This document shows, piece by piece, positions 27,331 through 35,477 of a stretch of DNA of 64,000 bases. The DNA is from Algoriphagus alkaliphilus (GTDB lineage: Bacteria > Bacteroidota > Bacteroidia > Cytophagales > Cyclobacteriaceae). The stretch is taken from assembly GCF_900103735.1 (NCBI RefSeq), contig NZ_FMXE01000012.1, positions 62,001-126,000 on the forward strand. The letters are read 5' to 3'. The number at the start of each line of letters is the position of its first letter. Position 1 is the stretch's first letter. The translations under genes were made by a program, and so were the position numbers. Below the pieces are notes generated by a model. That model did no database searches. It saw only the letters and a program-made list of their open reading frames with translations, and was not told the origin of the DNA.

Positions 27331-28275
27331 TTATCCTAGGAGTTTCCCGATTACAGCTTGAGCTGCATAAATTCTGTTTTCTGCCTGCTTCTGCACCAAA
27401 GAACGTGCCCCATCGAGGATTTCATCCGAAAGTTCCAGGTTTCTTCTGACCGGCAGGCAGTGCATTACTTTGGCTTCTTTTGCTTTTTTTAAATGCTTTT
27501 CGGTAAGCATCCACGAATGATCCGTTGAAAGAATTTTACCATAATCATTGAAGGATGACCAGTTTTTAACATACACAAAATCAGCGTCTTCAAGTGCTTT
27601 ACTTTGATTGTATTCTAGGCTTGCACCTTTTGTAAAAGCTTCATCCAATTCATATCCTTCCGGATAAGTAATCGTCAAGTCATGGCCCATTCCCAATGTC
27701 CATTCTGAAAAACTGTTTGCAACCGCGTGAGGGATAGCTTTGATATGGGGTGCCCAAGTTAAGACCACCTTTGGCTTTCTTTTTCCTTCTGCAAATTCCT
27801 GAATAGTGATCTGATCGGCCAAACTTTGAAGCGGATGACGAACAGCAGACTCTAAGCTGACTACAGGTTTTCCACTATATTTTACGAATTGACCAAACAC
27901 AAAATCATTCACGTCTTCTTCTCGATTTGTCAAAGATGGAAATGCACGAATCGCCAAAATATCGAAGTATGAACCCAAAACACCAGCAGCATCTTTGATG
28001 TGCTCAACAGTTCCTTTGTTCATGATGGCACCTTCTTTCATCTCCAAGGCCCAACCTTCTTTGTCCATATTCAGGACGATCGCCTCCATTCCCAGATTTT
28101 GTGCTGCGATTTGAGTGGAAACTCGCGTCCGAAGTGAGGGATTTAAAAAAATACAACCGACACGCTTCCCCTGACCTTTTGCGAGATCCAATCTCGGATT
28201 GGCTTTGTAGACCAGCGCAAGATCAATCAATTCCTGACCCAATTCCTTGGACTCAAACTTTATAAAATGCTTCAT
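27331..28275 (-). CDS. argF': N-acyl-L-ornithine carbamoyltransferase (succinyl type likely)
   Basis: Transfers a carbamoyl group to N-acylornithine rather than to free ornithine. The carbamoyl phosphate loop is present as FLNPSLRTRVSTQIAAQNLG (residues 43-62). HCLPVRRNLELSDEIL near residue 265 carries the HCLP motif. Length 314. The residue that separates acetyl- (Glu) from succinyl-ornithine (Pro) enzymes aligns with Val90 here (NKGTVEHI). From memory, replacing this Glu by small or hydrophobic residues shifts the Xanthomonas enzyme to the succinyl substrate, so Val90 suggests a succinyl preference. It lies between argD and argB, with 28 and 22 base gaps. Confidence 0.88.
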   Translation of the reverse strand: MKHFIKFESKELGQELIDLALVYKANPRLDLAKGQGKRVGCIFLNPSLRTRVSTQIAAQNLGMEAIVLNMDKEGWALEMKEGAIMNKGTVEHIKDAAGVLGSYFDILAIRAFPSLTNREEDVNDFVFGQFVKYSGKPVVSLESAVRHPLQSLADQITIQEFAEGKRKPKVVLTWAPHIKAIPHAVANSFSEWTLGMGHDLTITYPEGYELDEAFTKGASLEYNQSKALEDADFVYVKNWSSFNDYGKILSTDHSWMLTEKHLKKAKEAKVMHCLPVRRNLELSDEILDGARSLVQKQAENRIYAAQAVIGKLLG

Positions 28276-28303
28276 TTAATGCGGGGCTAGGGTATTAAAA
28301 AAC

Positions 28304-29437
28304 TCAGTTACTCAATATTTCTTTCAAAGCGACTAAGAACGAATTTAATTGATTCCAATCTACAGACAAAGGAGGAAGTAATCGAATCGTTTGCTTTTTG
28401 GCTGCAGAACCAGTGAAAATGTGGTATTTCTTAACCAATTCAGTGCGGACAGGGCCAGCGTCTCTGTCCAAATCTATTCCGATCATAAGACCTTTTCCTC
28501 TGACATCGGTGATGCCGGGAATTTGCTTTAATTCTTCGATTAACTTTTCGCCAAGGTCTAAAGCTTTGGACTGAAGTTTTTCAGCTTCCAAGACCTCCAA
28601 TACAGCCAATCCAGCTGCACAAGCGAGATGATTTCCTCCAAAAGTGGTTCCGAGCAATCCATAGCTTGCCTTAAACTCCGGAGAAATCAAAAGTCCACCA
28701 ATGGGAAAGCCATTTCCCATTCCCTTAGCCATACTGATCAGATCCGGCATAATACCCTCTACCCACTGATGGGCAAAAAAGCGACCTGTTCTTCCATAGC
28801 CGGATTGAACTTCATCCAAGATCAGCTTGGCTTGATACTTTTTTGCCAATGCCGAAATTCCCAGGAGAAATTCAGCGGAAGGAACCTGGATACCACCGAC
28901 TCCCTGAATTCCTTCAATGATGATTCCTGCTATGGTATTACCTTTCAAAGCTTCTTCCACAGCCTCCAAATCTCCCCAAGGCAAGATGTGGAAATCTTCA
29001 CGTGCATTGCAGGGAGCAATGATTTTGGGATTGTCGGTCAAAGCAACTGCTCCGGATGTTCTCCCATGAAATGAACCTGTAAATGCAATGAATCCCGATT
29101 TTTCGGTTTCAAAAGATGCCATTTTGATGGCATTTTCATTGGCTTCGGCACCAGAATTACATAGAAATAGCTGATAGGAGTGCAGGCAAGAAATGCGGCC
29201 CAGCTTATCGGCAAATTCTTTTTGAATAGGAATCTGAATGGAATTGGAATAGAAGGCGATTTGATCCAATTGATCTTTGATGCGCTTCACATAGTGGGGA
29301 TGGGTATGACCGATAGAAATCACTGCGTGACCTCCATACAAATCCAAATATTCCTGTCCCTGATCATCCCAAAGTTTGGATCCCTCAGCTTTCACCAAAG
29401 TAACTGGAATCAGGGGGTATACGTCGAATAAATTCAT
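28304..29437 (-). CDS. argD: N-acyl-ornithine aminotransferase
   Basis: A class III PLP aminotransferase that makes N-acylornithine from the semialdehyde and glutamate. The PLP lysine is Lys238 in SMAKGMGNGFPIGG, with the Asp of DEVQSGYGRTG (residues 208-218) contacting the ring nitrogen, NSGAEANENAIKMA (94-107) and FHGRTSGA for phosphate binding. The length of 377 residues is normal. The gap of 143 bases between this gene and argC upstream is filled with repeat-like sequence, an unusually long space within this operon. Confidence 0.93.
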   Translation of the reverse strand: MNLFDVYPLIPVTLVKAEGSKLWDDQGQEYLDLYGGHAVISIGHTHPHYVKRIKDQLDQIAFYSNSIQIPIQKEFADKLGRISCLHSYQLFLCNSGAEANENAIKMASFETEKSGFIAFTGSFHGRTSGAVALTDNPKIIAPCNAREDFHILPWGDLEAVEEALKGNTIAGIIIEGIQGVGGIQVPSAEFLLGISALAKKYQAKLILDEVQSGYGRTGRFFAHQWVEGIMPDLISMAKGMGNGFPIGGLLISPEFKASYGLLGTTFGGNHLACAAGLAVLEVLEAEKLQSKALDLGEKLIEELKQIPGITDVRGKGLMIGIDLDRDAGPVRTELVKKYHIFTGSAAKKQTIRLLPPLSVDWNQLNSFLVALKEILSN

Positions 29438-29580
29438 TTTTAAAGTACGATTTACGAAATACGATTTACGAGGTCTAAATGCTCCTCGATCCTCAATTTC
29501 AAATGTTGAACTTCGAATTGCAAAAATCGAAGTTGAATGTTTTATCTAAAGTCTTGTGTCTAATGTCTAGTGTCTTGCAT
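29438..29580. repeat. short-period repeat tract inside the arginine operon
   Basis: Between argC and argD. It consists of imperfect local repeats: TACGATTTACGA twice (29449-29470 area), a GAACTTCGAATTGCAAAAATCGAAGTT near-palindrome (in part), and GTCTTGTGTCTAATGTCTAG-like units (29550-29577). No coding frame. Similar wordy tracts occur at other gaps in the window. Confidence 0.55.
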
Positions 29581-30549
29581 TTAAAAAGCAATAGACTTCA
29601 AATTCAATCCTGTCCTTTCATCCAGCCCAAAAGCCAAATTCAAATTCTGAACAGCCTGTCCTGATGCACCTTTCAAGAGATTGTCAATTGCAGAATAAAT
29701 GACCAATTGCCCGGCTTCTTTTTGGATGTGGAGGATGCATTTATTCGTGTTCACTGCTTGCTTCAAATCTATATCCTGTGTGGACACATGAGTAAATGCC
29801 GCATTTTTATAGAACTCCTGATAGGCTTTTACAGCTTCCTCTTCAGTTCCTTCAAAAGGAAAATAGGCTGTGACCCAGATTCCACGGGAGAAATTGCCAC
29901 GGTAGGGGACAAACAGTAAATCTGAACTGAAGTCAGGATTAATTTGCCTGAATGTCTGCTTAATTTCATTGAGGTGCTGATGCGTAAAAAGCTTGTACAC
30001 GGACATGTTACCAGTTCGGTAGCTGAAGTGTGAAGTTTCGCCAAGCTTTTTTCCGGCACCGGTGCTACCCGTGATTCCTGTGATCTGTATAGCATCCTTC
30101 ACCCAGCCTTTTGCAATGGCTGGTGCTAAGGCCAATTGAATTCCAGTGGCAAAGCAACCCGGATTAGCGATACGTTTTGCAGATTTGATTTTCACAGCAT
30201 TCACTTCGGGAAGGCCATAGACAAAACCCCCAGATTCATTTCTGAAGTCTGTCGAAAGATCAATAATGACAGTATCAGGACTAAAAGCATGAGCTTCCAG
30301 AAATCCTTTGGTTTCGCCATGTGGCAAACCCAAAAAAACTGCATCTATTCCTTCATTTGGAACTTGATCTGAGAAAACCAGATCACAATCTCCGATTAAA
30401 TCGGGATGAACTTCCGCTACTTTTTTGCCTTTTTGGCTATTGGAATGTACACAGACAAGCTCACAGGCAGGATGGTGAACCAGAATCCGGAGTAATTCTC
30501 CTCCGGTGTATCCCGCTGCACCGATGACTGCTGTTCTGATTTTAGTCAT
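29581..30549 (-). CDS. argC: N-acyl-gamma-glutamyl-phosphate reductase
   Basis: Reduces the acyl phosphate made by ArgB to the semialdehyde using NADPH. The NADP-binding motif GAAGYTGGELLR is at residues 10-21 and the catalytic Cys132 is in ANPGCFATG. GSTGAGKKL and HQHLNEI (catalytic His region) follow. The length of 322 residues is normal for the short type 1 form. Its start overlaps the end of argG by eight bases. Confidence 0.93.
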   Translation of the reverse strand: MTKIRTAVIGAAGYTGGELLRILVHHPACELVCVHSNSQKGKKVAEVHPDLIGDCDLVFSDQVPNEGIDAVFLGLPHGETKGFLEAHAFSPDTVIIDLSTDFRNESGGFVYGLPEVNAVKIKSAKRIANPGCFATGIQLALAPAIAKGWVKDAIQITGITGSTGAGKKLGETSHFSYRTGNMSVYKLFTHQHLNEIKQTFRQINPDFSSDLLFVPYRGNFSRGIWVTAYFPFEGTEEEAVKAYQEFYKNAAFTHVSTQDIDLKQAVNTNKCILHIQKEAGQLVIYSAIDNLLKGASGQAVQNLNLAFGLDERTGLNLKSIAF

Positions 30550-31732
30550 GGCTGTTTACTTTGTGGAAGATGGAAGTTTGGTTTCCCAAAATACGGGTAA
30601 AGCCTTTTACATCTTCACCGGTGTACCCCTTGTTCATTTCACCATAGCTTCCAAACTTGGACGACATCAAATCGTGATCTGATTCGATTCCCAGTAAGGT
30701 AAATCGGTAAGGCTGAAGCAAAACACGAACATCTCCGGTAACATATTTTTGGGTGTCTTCGAGGAAAGCTTCCAGATTTCGCATCACCGGATCCAAATAA
30801 TGTCCTTCATGCAGGTGATTACCATAGAATTCAGACAACTGGTTCTTCCAGAACATCTGCCATTTGGTGAGCGTATGCTTTTCCAGAAGTTGATGTCCCT
30901 TGATGATGATAATTGGTGCAGCAGCTTCAAAACCCACACGACCTTTAATCCCGATGATCGTATCGCCGACATGAATGTCACGTCCAATCCCATAAGGTGC
31001 CGCCATGGCCTGCACTTTTTGAATTGCATCTACAGGGTTTTCGAAGACCACTCCGTCGACTCCTTTCAATTCTCCTTTAACAAAAGTCAATTTTATTTCT
31101 TTTGGGGAAGTTTCAGTGACTTGTGTAGGCCAAGCCTCTTCCGGAAGAAACTCAGAAGAAGTCAAGGTTTCCTTACCACCGACTGATGTTCCCCAAATTC
31201 CTTTATTAATGGAATATGCAGCCTTTTCAAAATTCATGGAAACACCATGTTTTTTCAGGTATTCGATTTCTTCCTGACGGGAAAGTTTCAGATCACGAAT
31301 GGGGGTGATGATTTCGATATCCGGAACAATCGTCTGGAAAATCATATCAAATCTCACCTGATCATTTCCGGCACCGGTAGAACCATGCGCCACTGCTTTT
31401 GCACCGATAGACTTGGCATATTCTGCCAAGGATTTTGCCTGAAGAATTCGCTCTGCGGAAACAGAAAGTGGATAGGTGGCATTTTTTAAGACATTACCGA
31501 AAACCAAAAACTTGATCACTTCATGATAATAGATATCCAATACTTCCAGAATATGGAAAGATGCTACACCTAGCGTTTTTGCCCTTGCCTCGATGGTTGC
31601 TAACTCTTCTTTGGAAAAGCCACCTGTATTTACAATGACGGCATGAACTTCATAGCCCAAATCCTTGGTGAGGTGAAGTGCGCAAAATGTGGTATCCAAG
31701 CCTCCACTGTAGGCTAAAACAACTTTCTTCAT
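30542..31732 (-). CDS. argG: argininosuccinate synthase
   Basis: Joins citrulline and aspartate with ATP to make argininosuccinate. The ATP pyrophosphatase loop AYSGGLDTT is at residues 8-16. The citrulline and aspartate contacts GSTGAGNDQVRF (about 116-127) and the middle segment with SVGGKETLTSSEF are seen. The length of 396 residues is normal. It is the second gene of the operon, 37 bases after the acyltransferase gene. Confidence 0.93.
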   Translation of the reverse strand: MKKVVLAYSGGLDTTFCALHLTKDLGYEVHAVIVNTGGFSKEELATIEARAKTLGVASFHILEVLDIYYHEVIKFLVFGNVLKNATYPLSVSAERILQAKSLAEYAKSIGAKAVAHGSTGAGNDQVRFDMIFQTIVPDIEIITPIRDLKLSRQEEIEYLKKHGVSMNFEKAAYSINKGIWGTSVGGKETLTSSEFLPEEAWPTQVTETSPKEIKLTFVKGELKGVDGVVFENPVDAIQKVQAMAAPYGIGRDIHVGDTIIGIKGRVGFEAAAPIIIIKGHQLLEKHTLTKWQMFWKNQLSEFYGNHLHEGHYLDPVMRNLEAFLEDTQKYVTGDVRVLLQPYRFTLLGIESDHDLMSSKFGSYGEMNKGYTGEDVKGFTRILGNQTSIFHKVNSHD

Positions 31733-31769
31733 TTTAATATTAAATAGATTTGTTCACTTAGGAAATGAA

Positions 31770-32465
31770 TTAAAGGAAAATGCTTAGAGCCGAATCTTTG
31801 GTCTTATTCAGTTTGAGCATGACATATTTTTTGAGTCTGACCCAACGGTCAAATAGTTTGAGTTCTTTTTTGAAATCATCTCGCAATGCTAAGTCTTCAG
31901 TGTGATTTCGTTTGGCATTTGGATCATACAGCATGGCTGTGCAGAGGCAGTTTTGACGATTTTTGGACATCAAAATTTCATAATTCACACAGCTTCTGCA
32001 CCCTTTCCAAAATTCCTCATCATCCGTTAGATCGGAATAAGATACAGGAATATAGCCCAATTCGGAATTGATTTTCATCACAGCGGCACCGGTTGTCAAA
32101 CCGAAAATTTTAGATTCCGGGTATTTTTTACGACTGAGCTTGAATATTTCCCGCTTAATCTTTCTTGCCAAGCCATACTTTCTAAACTCGGGAGATACAA
32201 TCAAACCGGAGTTGGCCACGAATTTACCATGACCCCAAGCCTCGATGTAACAGAATCCCGCCCAAGTTCCGTCAGCTGTCAAGGCAATCACTGCCTTACC
32301 TTCTTCCATTTTAGTTTCGAGGTAAGCAGGGCTTCTTTTAGCGATTCCTGTTCCACGGGCTTTGGCGGAATTTTCCATCTCGTCTGCTATGGTGACGGAA
32401 TAAGCCTTGTGGGAAGAATCGGCTACGATGATTTTGAAAGAAATTTCTTCCATAATGGACTGCAT
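31770..32465 (-). CDS. GNAT acyltransferase, candidate N-acylglutamate synthase
   Basis: A GNAT-fold acyltransferase of 231 residues and the first gene of the arginine operon. The acyl-CoA motif is around VSPEFRKYGLARKIKREIF (about residues 89-107), preceded by a long strand pair (WAGFCYIEAWGHGKFVANSGLIV). The C-terminus has several Cys residues (CRSCVNYE and NCLCTAM) and a basic tail. No ArgA or ArgJ is in the window, and this position is where the first-step enzyme is expected. From memory, genetic work in Bacteroides supports a similar GNAT protein as N-succinylglutamate synthase. Met5 at 32453 is an alternative start. Confidence 0.72.
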   Translation of the reverse strand: MQSIMEEISFKIIVADSSHKAYSVTIADEMENSAKARGTGIAKRSPAYLETKMEEGKAVIALTADGTWAGFCYIEAWGHGKFVANSGLIVSPEFRKYGLARKIKREIFKLSRKKYPESKIFGLTTGAAVMKINSELGYIPVSYSDLTDDEEFWKGCRSCVNYEILMSKNRQNCLCTAMLYDPNAKRNHTEDLALRDDFKKELKLFDRWVRLKKYVMLKLNKTKDSALSIFL

Positions 32466-32529
32466 GAGTTAACTCCATCAAACGATGAAGTGTGAAGATT
32501 AAGATTAGAAGTCAAGGATTATGCGGAGT

Positions 32530-32686
32530 ATGTTTTCCACGTAGGAAAACAGAAAATATTACAGGGTCAAACCCTATAGGTAAACCTATTCCTCCTTGAT
32601 GGAGCAAAAAATGGCATAGCAATAGTCACTACTTCCACTTGGGGGGGAGTAGTGAAAACAGGTGCTATGTGAGGTTGGTTAATCAT
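32530..32686 (-). promoter_or_regulatory. structured leader of the arginine operon, probable attenuator
   Basis: On the minus strand five stem-loops follow one another: (1) CATAGCA/TGCTATG (32663-32669 with 32615-32621) enclosing CACTACT/AGTAGTG (32648-32654 with 32627-32633), followed within a few bases by TTTTTT; (2) CTCC/GGAG; (3) ATAGG/CCTAT; (4) AGGGT/ACCCT; (5) GTTTTCC/GGAAAAC (near 32532-32549). Hairpins 2-4 overlap the arginine codons of the leader ORF. Hairpin 1 has the shape of an intrinsic terminator. Confidence 0.7.
32567..32686 (-). CDS. arginine-rich leader peptide (39 residues)
   Basis: ATG at 32686, TGA at 32569-32567, ending about 100 bases before the first gene of the arginine operon. 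Of the last nine residues four are Arg (positions 31, 32, 34 and 38: S-R-R-N-R-F-T-Y-R-V), and all four use the codon AGG. A leader ORF with clustered codons of the end-product amino acid, overlapping mutually exclusive hairpins, is the hallmark of ribosome-mediated attenuation. The rest of the peptide (MINQPHIAPVFTTPPQ and so on) has no recognised motif. I infer that ribosome stalling at the AGG codons under arginine shortage changes the leader structure. Expression is not proven. Confidence 0.65.
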   Translation of the reverse strand: MINQPHIAPVFTTPPQVEVVTIAMPFFAPSRRNRFTYRV

Positions 32687-32689
32687 GCT

Positions 32690-32943
32690 ATTGAAGGTGC
32701 AAATGTTATACCTCAAATAATGGATTACAAGAAAATCATATAAAAAATTGATTTAATTGAGATAATATCTTGCATTCAATACTTCTACATGTTTTAAAAC
32801 TCTCCAAAACCCTTAACCCAAATAAAATTCGGCGGAAATACTAAAGTGTTTCAAAGGAGGGGATCAGAATATTTTAGACTTCAAACTATCGCTTTTTGAC
32901 TTCTAATGCTAAACTGCCAATTCTTACCAATAACTCCCAAATG
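32690..32943. other. intergenic region, arginine operon promoter side
   Basis: AT-rich. TATAACATTTGC on the minus strand (near 32700-32712), with a TTG about 20 bases upstream, is a possible though imperfect Bacteroidota promoter for the leader. Nothing else was recognised up to the aminotransferase stop. Confidence 0.3.
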
Positions 32944-34191
32944 CTATCCTGCCATTTCTTTCAATGCCCTAACCAATTGATCCAGTTCAACTGTTGAAGT
33001 GTAAATATTTGGAGAAACCCGAACACCCCTGACACCGGATCGATCTATCGGCGCAGTGAAGATTTTGTACTTTTCCATCAGGATTTTCCCCATTTCAGCA
33101 GGAGTATTTTTTTCTACCCATACATTACCTATTCCGCAGGATCGCTCTGGATCTATTGGTGTATTGACTTGGATTCCGGGATGATTTCTGACTTGGTCTG
33201 ACCAATATTTTTGCAAAAACCGCAGTCGTTCTTCTTTTCTCTTAAAACCAATTTTATTCTGAAATTCTATAGCATTGATCACGGAGAGGTCAGTGGCGGC
33301 TGGATGGGTTCCGATATGGTTGAGATATCCAATAGTTTTGAGATTCATATCAAATGGAGCCAAAAGTGGCTGGATCTTGCTGATTTTGTCTTTTTTCACA
33401 TATAGCATCCCCGCTCCGAGTGGCACGCTCAGCCATTTGTGAAGACTGCTGCCGTAGTAGTCGCAATCCAAGTCATGCATATTAAATGCGAAATGCCCCA
33501 CCGCTTGGGCCCCATCCAGCATGATTTCGACCCCTCGTTCATGCGCCATATCGGCAATTTTTCTGACTGGCAAAATTTGTCCTGTGATATTCACAATATG
33601 CGGAACCATGATCAATCTGGTTTTTGAACTTATGGCTCTTCGGTAAACATCAACGATTTCTTCATCATTTTCAGGATGTATGGGAATATCCACTTTGACA
33701 GTTTTGATTCCCCATCTTTTGGAAGCCATCTCAAACATGGTCTGCATGCTCCCATAATCCTGATTGGCAAAAACCGCTTCATCACCAGCTTTCCAGGGAT
33801 ATCCTGAGATGATCAAGTCTAATGATTCTGTCGTATTTCTTGTCAATACCACTTCCTCAGAGGATGCCCCAATCAGTTCGGCAAGCATGGCTGCAGACTT
33901 GGCTTTGTTTTCAAACTGGATCCCACGCATGTAAAAGGATGCCTGATAGTTGATCTCCCGAATGTGCTCAATGTATTTCTCCAGCGTTTCCTGCGGTAAA
34001 AAGCAGTAATACCCATTCTCCAAATTGATGTAATCCGGTTTGATTCGGTATCCGGCACGGATTTGATCCCAAATATCAGATGCAGAGAAGTCTAGCTTGC
34101 CTAGAGAAAAAGGAGCTGCTTTTACCGACAATATTGAACTGCTGCCAATACCCAGAGCAGCCAAAGATTTGATGAAGGAACGCTTGTTCAT
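32944..34191 (-). CDS. exported class V PLP aminotransferase (isopenicillin N epimerase-like)
   Basis: A PLP-fold type I enzyme of the class V family (cysteine desulfurase and isopenicillin N epimerase-like). The PLP lysine is Lys252 in YYGSSLHKWLSVPLGAG, with MLDGAQAVGHFAF (Asp226) contacting the ring and VLTRNTTESLDLI (115-127) binding phosphate. The N-terminus MNKRSFIKSLAALGIGSSS resembles a Tat-like signal peptide with a KR pair, so the enzyme may be exported with its cofactor, as for several Bacteroidota proteins of this type. Length 415. Reaction unknown. The zinc-ribbon gene upstream is 15 bases away. Confidence 0.8.
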   Translation of the reverse strand: MNKRSFIKSLAALGIGSSSILSVKAAPFSLGKLDFSASDIWDQIRAGYRIKPDYINLENGYYCFLPQETLEKYIEHIREINYQASFYMRGIQFENKAKSAAMLAELIGASSEEVVLTRNTTESLDLIISGYPWKAGDEAVFANQDYGSMQTMFEMASKRWGIKTVKVDIPIHPENDEEIVDVYRRAISSKTRLIMVPHIVNITGQILPVRKIADMAHERGVEIMLDGAQAVGHFAFNMHDLDCDYYGSSLHKWLSVPLGAGMLYVKKDKISKIQPLLAPFDMNLKTIGYLNHIGTHPAATDLSVINAIEFQNKIGFKRKEERLRFLQKYWSDQVRNHPGIQVNTPIDPERSCGIGNVWVEKNTPAEMGKILMEKYKIFTAPIDRSGVRGVRVSPNIYTSTVELDQLVRALKEMAG

Positions 34192-34206
34192 GGTAAGGGG
34201 AGGTGG

Positions 34207-34404
34207 TTAGAAAACATAGGAAAGTAAAAACAGAAGTACCAAAAAAATAGCCATCCATGTAATCCATGGAGCTCGTTTTGGAAATTCAAATTGGCAGATG
34301 GGACAGACAGTTGATTTGGAATCAATTTCCATCGCGCAGGAGGGACATTCTTTGGTTTTCACGGATAGGACTTGAACTCTTTGGTACAAAATCAGATTTG
34401 ACAT
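34207..34404 (-). CDS. small zinc-ribbon protein with C-terminal membrane helix
   Basis: A 65-residue protein with two Cys pairs, ECPSCAMEID and VCPICQFEF (residues 19-41), forming a rubredoxin-like zinc ribbon, followed by PWITWMAIFLVLLFLLSYVF, a tail helix ending at the C-terminus. This gives a tail-anchored topology with the ribbon in the cytoplasm. The homology would also allow a later start near residue 15. Function unknown. It lies just upstream of the exported aminotransferase and may share its transcript. Confidence 0.65.
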   Translation of the reverse strand: MSNLILYQRVQVLSVKTKECPSCAMEIDSKSTVCPICQFEFPKRAPWITWMAIFLVLLFLLSYVF

Positions 34405-34460
34405 TTAAGTAATATGATTATCCGCAATTCTACCAGTTTGCTAAAATTGAAATTGCAAAA

Positions 34461-34567
34461 AGCGGATAATCGTCGACAGACGACCGTCCACAGTCCACAG
34501 CTCGTCTCATCGGACTTCTATTCTTATTTCCTATGGCTACTGGTAAGAAAGCGGATTTACAGATTAA
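34461..34567 (+). repeat. dispersed repeat, copy 1
   Basis: Contains CGACAGACGACCGTCCACAG (34472-34491), TCATCGGAC and an exact 20-base block GAAAGCGGATTTACAGATTA (34547-34566). The same blocks in the same order occur at 60553-60643. It ends 17 bases before the start of the DsbA-family gene. Confidence 0.7.
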
Positions 34568-34583
34568 GTAAATAAAAAAAGCT

Positions 34584-35291
34584 ATGAAAATCGAGATTTG
34601 GTCTGATGTTGTTTGTCCTTTTTGTTACATCGGTAAAAGAAAGTTGGAAAAGGCAATTGAAAAATTCTCGTTTAAAGACCAGGTTGAGGTCGAGTGGAAA
34701 AGTTTTCAGCTCAATCCCGATCAAAAAACAAATCCTTCGATCAATACCCTGGAGCATTTATCGGAATCCAAAGGTTGGTCAATGGAGCAAACCCTTGAGA
34801 TCACTTCCAATGTGGTCAATATGGCTGCTGCCCAGGGACTGGTGTTTGATTTTGAAAAAGCAGTAGTTGCGAATACCCGAAATGCTCATCGTCTGATTCA
34901 TTTGGCAAAAGAGTCCGGAAAAGGTGATGCAATGAAGGAGCGTTTGCTGGGCGCATATTTTTCCGAAGGTAAAAATGTGGATGACTTCGCAACTTTGATT
35001 TCTTTGGGTAAGGAAGTTGGCTTGAAGGAAGAAAAAATTAAAGCAATGCTTGAGACCGATCAGTTTGATGAAGCTGTAGATCAGGATATTTATGAATCAA
35101 GACAAATCGGAGTAAAAGGTGTTCCATTTTTTGTCATTGACGGAAAATTCGGAATCTCAGGTGCTCAGCCTGACGAAGTATTTGATCAGACTTTGGAAAA
35201 AGCCTGGGCGGAATTTGCCAAAAGCAATCCCATCTTTGATATGGCTGGCAATTCAGTAGGGGAAAGCTGTGATGTGGATGGCGATTGCTAA
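34584..35291 (+). CDS. DsbA-family (FrnE-like) thiol oxidoreductase
   Basis: A thioredoxin-fold protein of 235 residues with the DsbA helical insertion. The redox motif CPFC is at residues 11-14 in EIWSDVVCPFCYIGKRKLEKA, and the cis-Pro is in GVKGVPFFVIDGKFGISGAQ (about residues 172-191). There is no signal peptide, so it acts in the cytoplasm, like FrnE of Deinococcus. The C-terminus ends in CDVDGDC, two extra Cys residues that could form a second redox pair, a feature also known in FrnE. A dispersed repeat covers its upstream region. Confidence 0.85.
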   Translation: MKIEIWSDVVCPFCYIGKRKLEKAIEKFSFKDQVEVEWKSFQLNPDQKTNPSINTLEHLSESKGWSMEQTLEITSNVVNMAAAQGLVFDFEKAVVANTRNAHRLIHLAKESGKGDAMKERLLGAYFSEGKNVDDFATLISLGKEVGLKEEKIKAMLETDQFDEAVDQDIYESRQIGVKGVPFFVIDGKFGISGAQPDEVFDQTLEKAWAEFAKSNPIFDMAGNSVGESCDVDGDC

Positions 35292-35477
35292 AAAGAACCA
35301 AGAAACTAGACCCAAGAAACAAGAAGTATGTAATGACCAATTTGTGAATTTTCAATGACCAATGGACAATGATCAATTTTCAATGAGCTTGAAGGACTCC
35401 TTGAGATTTGATCATTGAGATTGATAATTGATAATTTAATTATTTTCCTCCTTCGATCTCCGGTCTTCCCACTTATT
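35292..35477. repeat. wordy imperfect repeats between convergent genes
   Basis: Short related words recur: AAGAACCAAGAAACTAGACC with CCAAGAAACAAGAAG, and CAATGACCAATGGACAATGA with CAATTTTCAATGA. No coding frame. The pattern resembles the tract inside the arginine operon. Confidence 0.45.
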
